NCBI RefSeq assembly: GCF_002284565.1 | Contig: NZ_NPKI01000037.1 | Coordinates: forward strand, 1 to 64,000 | Direction of reading: 5' to 3' | Length of the DNA stretch: 64,000 nt | DNA from: Mesorhizobium mediterraneum | GTDB taxonomy: Bacteria; Pseudomonadota; Alphaproteobacteria; Rhizobiales; Rhizobiaceae | In this document: positions 28,259 to 36,687 of the stretch, piece after piece | Position numbering within the stretch: position 1 is the stretch's first letter | How the letters are laid out: every line of letters begins with the position of its first letter | The notes under the pieces: model-generated | The model's input: the letters and a program-made list of their open reading frames with translations, nothing else | Databases searched by the model: none | What the model was told of the DNA's origin: nothing | Made by a program: the position numbers and the translations under genes

Positions 28259-29058
28259 CGATCGGCCGCGTCTGAGTCTTTGCTGGTCCTGTTCAGTTTT
28301 GGCGCTGCCGCCACCAGCGCCTTGCCGATCGCCGACTGCGGCGCGTCGATGACGGCACGGGCGTCGCCGCTCTCGGCGGTGCGGCCGGCGTCGAGGATGA
28401 CGACACGATGGGCAATGGCGCTGATAACGCCGAGATCATGCGAAATGAACAGATAGGCGATCCGTTCCTCGCGTTGCAGATCGAGCAGCAATTGCAGGAT
28501 CTGTCGGCGCACGGATACGTCGAGCGCAGACACTGCTTCGTCGAGCACGATCAGCGATGGCTTTGTCGCGATGGCGCGGGCAATCGCGACGCGCTGGCGC
28601 TGGCCGCCAGAAATCTCGTGGATGGCGCGGCCGGCGAGATCGGCGCTCAGGCCGACGCGCTCCAGCAAAGCAGCGATGCGGCGCGGGCGCTCCTTTCGAG
28701 AGGCGATGCCATGGATGCGCAGGGGGTCGTCGAGCACGCGTGCGACGCTGGCGCGCGGGTTGAAGGCGGCAAGCGGGTCCTGGAACACCATTTGCAGACG
28801 AGCACGCTGGGCGCGCAAGGCAGCGCCGTTCAGGGACAGGAAATCGCCGCCTTCGAACTCGACGCGGCCGGCGTCGGGCTCGATCAGCCGCAGCAGCAGC
28901 CGCGCGATCGTCGACTTGCCGCTGCCGGAAGGCCCGGCCAGCGCCAGCGTCTCGCCGGGCTCGATGTCGAAGGAAACGTCATCGACGGCGGCAATCGTCT
29001 TGCCGCCGCGACGATATCGTTTGGTCAGGCCGGAAACGGCCAGCAATGGACTGCTCAC
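28252..29058 (-). CDS. Oligopeptide-type ABC transporter ATPase (DppF-like)
   Basis: A 268-aa ATPase. Walker A is GPSGSGKST, Q-loop VFQDPLAAFNP, signature ISGGQRQRVAIARAI and Walker B LIVLDEAVSALDVS. It is the last gene of a minus-strand operon (binding protein, two permeases, two ATPases). Its start overlaps the stop of the companion ATPase (ATGA). Confidence 0.94.
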   Translation of the reverse strand: MSSPLLAVSGLTKRYRRGGKTIAAVDDVSFDIEPGETLALAGPSGSGKSTIARLLLRLIEPDAGRVEFEGGDFLSLNGAALRAQRARLQMVFQDPLAAFNPRASVARVLDDPLRIHGIASRKERPRRIAALLERVGLSADLAGRAIHEISGGQRQRVAIARAIATKPSLIVLDEAVSALDVSVRRQILQLLLDLQREERIAYLFISHDLGVISAIAHRVVILDAGRTAESGDARAVIDAPQSAIGKALVAAAPKLNRTSKDSDAADRQ

Positions 29059-30074
29059 CTCGACGCTCCTGCCCGCTCCAACAACGGTTCGGCGTCGAGG
29101 CCGAGATGGGCGTCGAGCAGCGCTCTTGTGTAGGCGTGGCGCGGGCTAGCGATAATCTGCGCCGTCGCACCGAGTTCGACCAGCTCGCCGTGCCGGCACA
29201 CGGCGATGCGCTCGGCCAGCTCGGCGGCCAACGCGATGTCATGGCTGACGAACAGCAGCGTCATGCCGTCCTCCGCTACCAATTGTCGGATCAGGGCGAC
29301 AATCTCGGCCTGCACGATGGTGTCGAGCGCGCTGGTCGCCTCATCGGCGATCAGCAGTTTCGGACCGGCCGCGATTGCGGCGGCGATCGCCACGCGCTGC
29401 TTCTGGCCACCGGAAAGCTGGTGCGGAAAGGCGCGCAAAGCGGCGTCTGGATCGGGCAGCCGGACGCGTTCAAGCAGGGTTTTTGCCCTGGCATAGGATT
29501 GCGACCAGGTAAGGCCGAGATGCGCGTGCGCGACTTCCGCGATCTGCTCGCCGACCGCCATCACCGGATCGAGGCTGGCCGACGGGTCCTGGAAGACGAA
29601 GCCGATGTCGCGGCCACCGAGGGGAATGTGGGTGGGTTTGGCGGCGGATTTTTGAGCGTCGCGTTCCATGAGGCCCCCCTCTGTCCTACCGGACATCTCC
29701 CCCTCTAGGGGGGAGATTGGCAGTTTCGCTGTTGGGTCCCTTCCTGCAACCTTGGAGATCGGCGAAGGCGGAGATGAGAGCGCAATCTCCCCCCTTGAGG
29801 GGGAGATGTCCGGCAGGACAGAGGGGGGTGCCTTGGCGCCCCAGGATGACGGCGATCGCAAAAACCAGTCAATACGGCCGCCAATCCTGGCGGAAGCCGG
29901 CAGCAGCCCGGCAATGGCCAGCGCCAGCGTGCTCTTGCCCGAGCCGCTCTCGCCGATGATGGCGAGGCGCTCGCCGGCGGCGACATCGAGGCTGACATGT
30001 TTCAGCGCCGCCACCTCGCTGCCATCGCGGCGATAGGTCACCGTCAAATCGCGGATCGAAAGCAGCGCCGTCAC
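29055..30074 (-). CDS. Oligopeptide-type ABC transporter ATPase (DppD-like) with repeat-derived insertion
   Basis: A 339-aa ATPase starting with GTG 30074, which overlaps the permease stop (GTGA). Walker A GESGSGKST is at 41-49, Q-loop VFQDPSASLDP from 160, signature LSGGQKQRVAI near 220-230 and Walker B LLIADEATSALD. Walker A and Q-loop are ~112 residues apart, against about 50 in E. coli DppD. The excess is largely residues 82-134, encoded exactly by the 159-bp palindromic repeat at 29673-29831, a multiple of three that keeps the frame. The insert lies in the surface region between strand and Q-loop, so the protein may still work. Confidence 0.88.
   Translation of the reverse strand: MTALLSIRDLTVTYRRDGSEVAALKHVSLDVAAGERLAIIGESGSGKSTLALAIAGLLPASARIGGRIDWFLRSPSSWGAKAPPSVLPDISPSRGEIALSSPPSPISKVAGRDPTAKLPISPLEGEMSGRTEGGLMERDAQKSAAKPTHIPLGGRDIGFVFQDPSASLDPVMAVGEQIAEVAHAHLGLTWSQSYARAKTLLERVRLPDPDAALRAFPHQLSGGQKQRVAIAAAIAAGPKLLIADEATSALDTIVQAEIVALIRQLVAEDGMTLLFVSHDIALAAELAERIAVCRHGELVELGATAQIIASPRHAYTRALLDAHLGLDAEPLLERAGASR
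29673..29831. repeat. Long palindromic repeat (family A) inserted inside a coding gene
   Basis: Inverted repeat about 159 bp long, with outer arms GCCCCCCTCTGTCC and GGACAGAGGGGGG and inner CATCTCCCCC/GGGGGAGATG. Copies of the same family are intergenic at 31938-32094 and 37948-38118. This copy is inside the DppD-like gene in frame. Confidence 0.92.
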
Positions 30075-30901
30075 GACAGGCTCCTTCTCACCGCTGTCGT
30101 CTCGACGACGCCTTCGCCGGCGAGATAGACACCGAGCACGGTCAGCACGAGCGCTACACCGGGAATGATCGACAAAAAAGGCGCGGTGCGCAGCACGGCG
30201 CGGCCTTCGGCGATCATGCCGCCCCAGGTCACGCGGTTTGGGTCGCCGAGGCCGAGAAACGAAAGGGCCGCCTCTGTGAGGATCGCGGCGGCGACGATCA
30301 CCGACGACAATGCCAGTACTGGCGGCAATGCGTTGGGCAGCACTTCGCGAAAGGCGATCTCCAGCGGATGCATGCCGATGACGCGGGCGCCAGCAACAAA
30401 ATCGCGCTCGCGGATCGACAGCACTTCTGCACGGGCAACACGCGCTGGCCCCGTCCAGGCACCGAGCGCGATCGCCGCGACGACGACACCGAGCGATGGG
30501 CCGACGACGCTGACGAAGGCCAGCGCCAGCAGGAAGCTCGGCACGGTCTGGAAGGCGTCGGTGATACGCATCAGCACTTCGTCGACGCCGCCGCCGGCAA
30601 AGCCGGCCACTGTGCCGACTATCGCGCCGACGGCAAGGGCTGTGGCTGCCGCCGCCAGCCCGACCGCCAGCGAGGTGCGGGCGCCGTGGAAAAGCTCGGC
30701 CAGCACATCGCGGCCGAGCCTGTCGGTGCCGAGCGGCAGCGACCAGTCCTGAAAGGGTGGCAGCAATGCCGGCCCGGCAATGGCTTGCGGATCGCCGGGA
30801 AAGAACAGTGGTGCGGCAAGCGCCATGGCGCACAGCGCCGCCAGGATGATCGCGCCGGCGACCGCTTCCGGCGTGCGGAAAAAACGGCGAAGCGGGTTCA
30901 C
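30071..30901 (-). CDS. Oligopeptide-type ABC transporter permease (DppC-like)
   Basis: A 276-aa inner-membrane permease with about six hydrophobic segments. It has the N-terminal cytosolic motif then TDRLGRDVLAELFHGARTSL, typical of DppC/OppC, and the EAA loop GARVIGMHPLEIAFREVLPN. It overlaps the neighbouring genes by ATGA and GTGA, so the cluster is tightly coupled. Confidence 0.94.
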   Translation of the reverse strand: MNPLRRFFRTPEAVAGAIILAALCAMALAAPLFFPGDPQAIAGPALLPPFQDWSLPLGTDRLGRDVLAELFHGARTSLAVGLAAAATALAVGAIVGTVAGFAGGGVDEVLMRITDAFQTVPSFLLALAFVSVVGPSLGVVVAAIALGAWTGPARVARAEVLSIRERDFVAGARVIGMHPLEIAFREVLPNALPPVLALSSVIVAAAILTEAALSFLGLGDPNRVTWGGMIAEGRAVLRTAPFLSIIPGVALVLTVLGVYLAGEGVVETTAVRRSLS

Positions 30902-31884
30902 GCACTGGCCTCGCTGGCGCCGACGCGCGGATCGAGGACGGTGTAAGCGATGTCGACGAGAAGATTGATGATGACGACCAGAACGGCGCTGGTGAGAATG
31001 ATGCCGAGCAGCAGCGGCGTGTCGCGCGCGGCCACCGCTTCCTGCGCCAGCCGGCCAAGGCCGGGCACCGAAAAGACGCTTTCGATGACGACGCTGCCGC
31101 CCAGCATCTGCGCCGATTGCAGGCCGAGCATGGTGACCAGCGGCAGCAGCGCGTTGCGGGCGACGTGGGCGAGCACGATGCGGCGGCGGGACAGGCCTTT
31201 GGCGCGAGCGGCGAGGACAAAATCCTGCCGCCAGACTTCGGCCATGCCGGCGCGCATCATGCGCAGATAAAGTGCCAGATAGATGAAGCCGAGTGCGGAC
31301 ACCGGCAGGACGAGATGGCTGGCGATATCCATCGCGCGGTCGAGGCCGGTCTTGCCCGACGCGAGGCTCTCGATGCCGCCGATCGGAAACCAGCGCAGGT
31401 CGACGGCAAAGACGATGATCAGCACCAGCCCGAGCCAGAAGCCCGGCACGGCATAGACCGCCAGCGAGCCGATCGACAGGAAACGGTCGCGAAAGCTACC
31501 GGGTCTGGCGCCGGCATAAATGCCGAGCGCCGAGCCGAGCCCGAAGGAGACCGCGGTGGCGCTGCCCATCAAAAGCAGCGTGTTGGGCAGGCGTTGGAGG
31601 ATCACCTCGCGGATCGGTCGCGAGAAGGTGACGGACTGGCCGAGGTCGAGATGCAGCAGCGCCCAGAGATAGTTCGCCAGCCGCGTCAGCGCCGACTGGT
31701 CGAGGCCCCAGCGATGACGCAGCAATTCGATCATGCCGGCGTCGCCGCCGGTCGAGGCGATATAGGCGTCGACCGCATCGCCGGGCGCGGATTCCAGCAA
31801 AAGGAAAGTGCCGATGACGACAATCAGCAGCACGAAGATGCTGCCGATGAGGCGGCGGCGAAGAAGGATGAGGGTGCGGGTCAT
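30898..31884 (-). CDS. Oligopeptide-type ABC transporter permease (DppB-like)
   Basis: A 328-aa permease. The N-terminal transmembrane helix is followed by APGDAVDAYIAS, matching the DppB-type P-G-D motif. The EAA loop is ARAKGLSRRRIVLAHVARNALLPL. It is separated from the upstream binding-protein gene (32160-33770) by 275 bp that include a 157-bp palindromic repeat. Confidence 0.94.
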   Translation of the reverse strand: MTRTLILLRRRLIGSIFVLLIVVIGTFLLLESAPGDAVDAYIASTGGDAGMIELLRHRWGLDQSALTRLANYLWALLHLDLGQSVTFSRPIREVILQRLPNTLLLMGSATAVSFGLGSALGIYAGARPGSFRDRFLSIGSLAVYAVPGFWLGLVLIIVFAVDLRWFPIGGIESLASGKTGLDRAMDIASHLVLPVSALGFIYLALYLRMMRAGMAEVWRQDFVLAARAKGLSRRRIVLAHVARNALLPLVTMLGLQSAQMLGGSVVIESVFSVPGLGRLAQEAVAARDTPLLLGIILTSAVLVVIINLLVDIAYTVLDPRVGASEASA

Positions 31885-31937
31885 GGCGGCGCCGGCTGCT
31901 TGGCGATGTGCCGATCCTGGGATGCGCAGTGCCTAGG

Positions 31938-32094
31938 CGCCCCCCTTTGTCCTGCCGGACATCTCCCCCTCAAGGGGGGAGATCCGCCGTCACTCGCCGT
32001 AGCGCCAATCGCAAACATCGCTAAGGGAAGGGCCGGCATCAAAGCAAGCCAATCTCCCCCCTTGAGGGGGAGATGTCCGGCAGGACAGAGGGGG
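31938..32094. repeat. Long palindromic repeat (family A), intergenic copy
   Basis: Arms GCGCCCCCCTTTGTCC and GGACAGAGGGGGT with inner CATCTCCCCCTCAAGG and its complement. It lies between the binding-protein gene and the DppB-like permease, both minus strand. The hairpin in the transcript could cap the upstream message. Confidence 0.92.
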
Positions 32095-32159
32095 TATCGT
32101 CGAGCACGGACATTACCAACTTCACCTACTGGCGAAGGTCAATCTCAATTAACCGCAGC

Positions 32160-33770
32160 TCACCCCTCCAGCCAGGTGTCCGCCCAGTTCGATACCGCCC
32201 AGCGCGGGTTGTTGGCGACATTCCCCACCGTGTCTCTGATAACGCTGATAAAGCTCCATTCGGCGACGTTGATCAGCGGCAGGTCGGCTGCGACCTTTTT
32301 CTGAAACTCCTTGTAAAGCTCCGTCCGCGCGGCGGTATCAAGCGTCTCGGATGCCTTGGCGATGAGGGCGTCGAGCTCGTCGTTCTTGTAGCCGCCCTGG
32401 TTGGAGAACGGCACCCCGTCGGGAATGCCGCTCTGCACCAGGATGGTGGTCGAGATCGCCGGATCGCCGCGGAACACTGGCGGCCCAACCGCAAGGTCGA
32501 AGGCGTGGTCGGTGTAGACGGCCTTGATATGCGCGGCCGAGTCGTTGTTGACCAGCTGGGCGTCGATGCCGATGGCGGCGAGCGCCTGGCGCAGATAGTC
32601 GCCGAACTGCTTGGTTTCGTTGAAGTAGGGCGCCGGCAACAGTTTCAGCGAGAAGCGCTTGCCGTCGTCGCCTTTGCTGTAGCCGGCTTCGTCGAGCAGG
32701 GCGTTGGCCTTGGCCACGTCGAAGGCATAGGTCGGCACGTCGGCAGTATAGAACTGCGGATCGTTCTTTGGCACCGGGCCGGTGGCTGTGGCGGCGTAGC
32801 CGAGGAACACTGTCTTGACGACGAAATCCTTGTCGATGGCGTGGGCGATCGCCTGGCGCACCTTGAGGTCGGCCAGCTCCTTGCGGCGATGGTTGATCTC
32901 GACGACGAGCTGGTAGGTCAGGCCCTCGTAACCCTTGGTGATCACCTTGAGGCCAGGCACTTTGGAGATGCGGTCGAGATCGGCCAGCGGCACGGCGGAA
33001 AAGGCGGCGAGCTGGATCTCTTCGGCCTCAAGCGCGCTTGCCGCCGAAGTGCGGTCGGGCAGCACCTGGTAGATGATCTCGTCGAGGTAAGGTTGGTCCT
33101 TGCCCCAATAGTCGGCATTCTTCTCCAGCCGATAATATTCGCCGGGTTTGTGTTCGGCGAATTTGAACGGGCCGGTGCCGACAGGCGCATTGTTGGCGGG
33201 GTTCTCTTCGATCTTTCCGGTCTCGTAGATGTGCTTCGGCACCACGCTGCTCAGCGCCGGCAAGGCGTTGCGGATCAACTGGAACGGTGTCGGCTTGGCG
33301 AATTTGAATACCGCGGTCAGTTCGTCGGGCGTGTCGACGGTCTCCAGGTCCTTGAACACGGTGCGGCCGAGATTCTGCAGCGGCTTCCAGATCTGCAGCG
33401 CTGAGAAGGCGACGTCGTCGGACGTGAAGGGCTTGCCGTCATGCCATTTGACGCCTTCGCGCAATTTGAATGTCACCGACAGGCCGTCGGCGGCGCCCTC
33501 CCAGCCTGTCGCCAGGCGTGGTTCGAGCCCGTCCTTGCCGTCGAAGGACGCCTCGGCCAGCGTTTCCACGATCTTGCTTGAGATGAAGAACACGCCGTTG
33601 GAAGCGACGATCGCCGAGTTGAGGTTGCGCGGCTCGGAATCGGCGGCGACGACCAGACGCCCGCCTTTCCTGGGCGTCTGCGCCAGACCGATGGTCGGCA
33701 GCGCCGTCGAAGCCAGAAGCGATGCCGAACCGGCAAGCACGGTGCGTCTGGAAATCGTGACATCTGACAT
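32160..33770 (-). CDS. ABC transporter substrate-binding protein, peptide/opine family 5
   Basis: A 536-aa family 5 extracellular binding protein (DppA/OppA type). The N-terminus has a twin-arginine signature SRRTVLAG and a hydrophobic stretch ending LPTIGLAQ, so Tat export is likely. Family blocks are LREGVKWHDGKPFTSDDV, NAPVGTGPFKFAEHKPGEYY and VRQAIAHAIDKD. It is first in the minus-strand ABC operon. The upstream region contains two TGGTnnnACCA-type palindromes. The substrate may be a peptide or a peptide-like molecule. The nearby gamma-glutamyltransferase and M24 peptidase favour peptides, but this is inference. Confidence 0.93.
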   Translation of the reverse strand: MSDVTISRRTVLAGSASLLASTALPTIGLAQTPRKGGRLVVAADSEPRNLNSAIVASNGVFFISSKIVETLAEASFDGKDGLEPRLATGWEGAADGLSVTFKLREGVKWHDGKPFTSDDVAFSALQIWKPLQNLGRTVFKDLETVDTPDELTAVFKFAKPTPFQLIRNALPALSSVVPKHIYETGKIEENPANNAPVGTGPFKFAEHKPGEYYRLEKNADYWGKDQPYLDEIIYQVLPDRTSAASALEAEEIQLAAFSAVPLADLDRISKVPGLKVITKGYEGLTYQLVVEINHRRKELADLKVRQAIAHAIDKDFVVKTVFLGYAATATGPVPKNDPQFYTADVPTYAFDVAKANALLDEAGYSKGDDGKRFSLKLLPAPYFNETKQFGDYLRQALAAIGIDAQLVNNDSAAHIKAVYTDHAFDLAVGPPVFRGDPAISTTILVQSGIPDGVPFSNQGGYKNDELDALIAKASETLDTAARTELYKEFQKKVAADLPLINVAEWSFISVIRDTVGNVANNPRWAVSNWADTWLEG

Positions 33771-33960
33771 GATCGAACTCCGTCCCTCTCAGCCACCCGG
33801 CCGGGTGGCCAATACCCTCGGACGCCAGACGGCATCCTTGCAAGGCTGATTATGAGCCTTGTCGAGGGTTTCGCCAGAGAGGGAATTGGCGCATCCTGGC
33901 GTGGCTTTGAAAATTTCGTCCGCTGGACCAGTTACCGGGAAGCGGTTCAATCCGAGCTTA

Positions 33961-33975
33961 TCTGGTAAGACCAGA
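33961..33975. promoter_or_regulatory. GntR-type operator candidate TCTGGT-AAG-ACCAGA
   Basis: Perfect 6-bp inverted repeat with a 3-bp spacer, in the 368-bp gap (33771-34138) between the binding-protein gene and the M24 peptidase gene. It fits the known FadR-subfamily GntR consensus TnGTnnnACnA. No gene is seen in the rest of this gap. Confidence 0.6.
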
Positions 33976-34035
33976 TCAGGTTTAGGCATCGCGATATACG
34001 ACGACGAACTGTGCCGAAACGGCCGTTTCACCTAT

Positions 34036-34050
34036 TCTGGCTGGACCAGA
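34036..34050. promoter_or_regulatory. Second GntR-type operator candidate TCTGGC-TGG-ACCAGA
   Basis: One-mismatch version of the same palindrome, 75 bp (about seven helical turns) from the first. It lies 89 bp upstream of the M24 peptidase start. Confidence 0.5.
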
Positions 34051-34138
34051 CTGGACAAAATAGTGCAGATTTGACCGATCATGACCAAAACAGCCGGCGA
34101 TGCGACCGGCCGGCCAGGGAATTCAGGGAGAGAGAAAG

Positions 34139-35329
34139 ATGAACGTCGCCCCGGGCAAGAATGCCGTCAGCACCATTCCGTTCGATCATGCCAGGGTCGA
34201 TCGGCTGATGGAGGAGGCCGGCATCGATGTGCTGCTCGCCACCTCCAAGCACAACACGCAATATCTGCTTGGCGGCTACAAGTTCATCTTCTTCGCCGCC
34301 ATGGATGCGATCGGCCACAGCCGCTATCTGCCTGTTGTCGTCTACGAGAAGGGTGGGCCGGAGCATGCCGCCTATATCGGCAACCGCATGGAGGGCGGCG
34401 AGCACCAGAACCACCCGTTCTGGACGCCGACCTTGCACGCCGCGTGCTGGGGCACGCTCGACGCTGCCAATCTTGCGGTTGAGCACCTGACGAAAATCGG
34501 CAAGGGCAACGCCCGCATCGGCATCGAGCCGGCTTTCCTGCCGTCGGATGCCTACACCCTGATCCGCAAGGCGTTGCCGGACGCCAAGCTGATCGACGCG
34601 ACCGATATGCTGGAGCGGATGCGTGCCATCAAGACGGAAGCTGAGCTGGAGAAGCTGCGCATCGCCTCCGAACTGATCACCGATTCCATGCTGGCGACCA
34701 TTGCCTGGGCGCGCGAAGGCACGACCAAGACCGAGATCATCGAGCAACTTCGGCGCGAGGAGACCAATCGCGGCGCGCATTTCGAATATTGCCTGCTGAC
34801 GCTCGGCTCCAGCCACAACCGCGCCGGCTCGTCACAGGCGTGGAAGAAGGGCGAGGTGATGTCGATCGATTCCGGCGGCAACTATCACGGCTATATCGGC
34901 GACCTTTGCCGCATGGGTATTCTGGGCGAGCCAGACGCCGAACTGGAGGATTTACTGGCCGAAGTCGAGACGGTGCAGCAGGCCGCTTTTTCCAAGGTCA
35001 GGGCGGGCACTCGTGGTGGTGATATGATCTCCTATGCGGAGGGCGTGCTGAAGAAATCCAAGGTCGCGCCCTACACCGATTTCTTCGCCCACGGCATGGG
35101 ACTGATCACGCATGAAGCGCCGTTCCTGATGACCAACCATCCGGTGACATATGAAGGCACCTATGCCGAAAAGCCGCTGGAGAAAAACATGGTGCTCTCG
35201 GTCGAGACGACGATGCTTCACCCGACGCGCGGCTTCATCAAGCTGGAAGACACCGTGGCGGTCACCGATAGCGGCTACGTCATGTTCGGCGACCGGGGCA
35301 GGGGTTGGAACAGAGGTGGGGTGGCTTAG
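34139..35329 (+). CDS. M24-family metallopeptidase (Xaa-Pro/creatinase type)
   Basis: A 396-aa pita-bread-fold peptidase. The start ATG 34139 is preceded by GGGAGAGAG. The N-terminal creatinase-like domain is about 1-165 and the catalytic domain about 170-396. Likely metal ligands are the two Asp of SIDSGGNYHGYIGDLCR, His in FFAHGMGLITHEAP, Glu in SVETTML and Glu in KLEDTV. All five are present, so it should be an active di-metal hydrolase. It is divergent from the peptide ABC operon. The last 4 bp overlap the convergent cupin gene. Confidence 0.9.
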   Translation: MNVAPGKNAVSTIPFDHARVDRLMEEAGIDVLLATSKHNTQYLLGGYKFIFFAAMDAIGHSRYLPVVVYEKGGPEHAAYIGNRMEGGEHQNHPFWTPTLHAACWGTLDAANLAVEHLTKIGKGNARIGIEPAFLPSDAYTLIRKALPDAKLIDATDMLERMRAIKTEAELEKLRIASELITDSMLATIAWAREGTTKTEIIEQLRREETNRGAHFEYCLLTLGSSHNRAGSSQAWKKGEVMSIDSGGNYHGYIGDLCRMGILGEPDAELEDLLAEVETVQQAAFSKVRAGTRGGDMISYAEGVLKKSKVAPYTDFFAHGMGLITHEAPFLMTNHPVTYEGTYAEKPLEKNMVLSVETTMLHPTRGFIKLEDTVAVTDSGYVMFGDRGRGWNRGGVA

Positions 35330-35745
35330 CCGCTACCCGGCGGCAGCAGCCTGAAATCCGGCAGGTCGCGCAGCGTCAGTTCCGGTCCGGCTGGCGAATA
35401 GACGACGAACAGCTGCATGGGCGCATCGCCGGTGTTCAGCGTTGAGTGGAAGCGGCTTTCCGGCACATAGATGGTGCAGCCGGGGCCGACCTTCGCAACA
35501 ACTGGATTGCCGTTCTCGTCCTCGACCATCTGCTCGCCATTGCCCGATATGACGAAGATGATCTCCTCCGCGCCCGGATGGTTGTGGCGCGTGTGGCCCT
35601 TGCCGGATGGAAGGTCGACGACGCCGCCCGAAAAGCGTGTCGCGCCGTTCACCTCGGGCGCCACCGTCAACGACAGCCTGCCCCAGTCGAAGCCGAAGGC
35701 GCTGACATCCTTCGGATAGACAAACACCTTGCTTTTGTCGGTCAT
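35326..35745 (-). CDS. Cupin-domain protein
   Basis: A 139-aa single-domain cupin. The start ATG 35743-35745 lies just after AGGGATGAG. Motif 1 is HTRHNHPGAEEIIFVISG and motif 2 is VPESRFHSTLNTG, giving the usual three His plus Glu metal site. It is likely the third gene of a minus-strand group with the PEP-hydrolase-like and UPF0261 genes, only 4 bp downstream of the former. It could be a small-molecule isomerase or dioxygenase, but nothing shows the reaction. Confidence 0.85.
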   Translation of the reverse strand: MTDKSKVFVYPKDVSAFGFDWGRLSLTVAPEVNGATRFSGGVVDLPSGKGHTRHNHPGAEEIIFVISGNGEQMVEDENGNPVVAKVGPGCTIYVPESRFHSTLNTGDAPMQLFVVYSPAGPELTLRDLPDFRLLPPGSG

Positions 35746-35749
35746 CGTC

Positions 35750-36676
35750 TCATCCCTTCTTTTTCTTCGCAGTCGTTTTGGCACCGCTTTTTTTCGTTTG
35801 CGCATCGGATTTTCCCAAAACCGGTTCCCACTTTTGGGTCCGATGCTCCAGCGTGACCGCCTTGAAATCGGCGGTCTGCCTGGCGATCGCCGCTTCTGCC
35901 GGCAGCCGTTCCATGGAGCTCGCGCCATAGAAGCCATGCAGGCCCTTGCAGCGTTCGAGGATGTATCGGGCGTCATCCGGCATCGAGATCGGCCCGCCAT
36001 GGCAAAGCAGGATAACGTCCTTGCGCACCGAGCGCGCAGCGGCTGCGATCGCGTCGATCTCCGTCACGCAGTCGTCCAGCGACTTGGCCGACGTGGCGCC
36101 AATCGAGCCGCCGGTGGTCACCCCCATATGGGCGACAACGATGTCGGCGCCGGCCTTGGTCATGGCGCGCGCCTCGTCGGAGTTGAACACATAGGGCGTG
36201 GTCAGGAGGTCGAGCTCGTGTGCCGCGGCGATCATGTCGACCTCGAGCCCGAAGCCCATACCGGTTTCTTCAAAACTCTGCCGCATCTGGCCGTCGAACA
36301 GGCCGATGGTCGGAAAGTTCTGCACGCCGGAAAAGCCCATCGTTTTCAGCTCGGCCAGCAGCAGCGGCATGATGACGAAGGGATCGGTGCCGTTGACGCC
36401 GGCCAGCACCGGCGTCTTCTTGACCACCGGCAGCACCTCGTAGGCCATTTCCTTGACGATCTCATTGGCGTTGCCATAGGCGAGAAGGCCGGCGGCCGAG
36501 CCGCGGCCGGCCATGCGGTAGCGGCCGGAGTTGTAGATGATGATCAGGTCGATGCCGCCGGCCTCCTCGGCCTTGGCCGACAGGCCGGTGCCGGCGCCGC
36601 CGCCGACGATCGGCACGCCGCCGGCAATCATCTTGCGGAACTTTTCCAGGATTTTCTTGCGCGGTATGGCGGCCAT
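35750..36676 (-). CDS. Phosphoenolpyruvate hydrolase-family TIM-barrel protein
   Basis: A 308-aa protein of the PEP-hydrolase-like TIM-barrel family (PF09370 as I recall). It has PIVGGGAGTGLSAKAEEAGG, IIIYNSGRYRMAGRGS, AGVNGTDPF and GVQNFPTIGLFDG. ATG 36676 was chosen. A GTG at 36691 overlapping the UPF0261 stop is also possible. The last ~32 residues are unusual: residues 277-293 are translated from the 49-bp palindromic repeat at 35800-35848 and the end is Lys-rich. The native protein probably ended near residue 276. It is coupled to UPF0261 upstream, a pairing also found elsewhere. Confidence 0.85.
   Translation of the reverse strand: MAAIPRKKILEKFRKMIAGGVPIVGGGAGTGLSAKAEEAGGIDLIIIYNSGRYRMAGRGSAAGLLAYGNANEIVKEMAYEVLPVVKKTPVLAGVNGTDPFVIMPLLLAELKTMGFSGVQNFPTIGLFDGQMRQSFEETGMGFGLEVDMIAAAHELDLLTTPYVFNSDEARAMTKAGADIVVAHMGVTTGGSIGATSAKSLDDCVTEIDAIAAAARSVRKDVILLCHGGPISMPDDARYILERCKGLHGFYGASSMERLPAEAAIARQTADFKAVTLEHRTQKWEPVLGKSDAQTKKSGAKTTAKKKKG
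35800..35848. repeat. 49-bp palindromic repeat, copy 3, reading into a gene end
   Basis: Same element as at 16354 and 17351, with left end GCGCATCGGA and right end TCCGATGCTC. It lies inside the 3' end of the PEP-hydrolase-like gene and is translated as part of it. Confidence 0.9.
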
Positions 36677-36687
36677 GTTTTCTTCTC

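Noticed and set aside
30075..31220. Upstream extension of the DppD-like ATPase frame to 31220
   Set aside because: The extension overlaps two permease genes in another frame and has no family similarity. The GTG at 30074, overlapping the permease stop, is the expected coupled start.
33859..34074. Small open frame in the gap between binding-protein and M24 genes
   Set aside because: It has no ribosome site or family likeness, and it runs across the two operator palindromes, so it is most likely chance.
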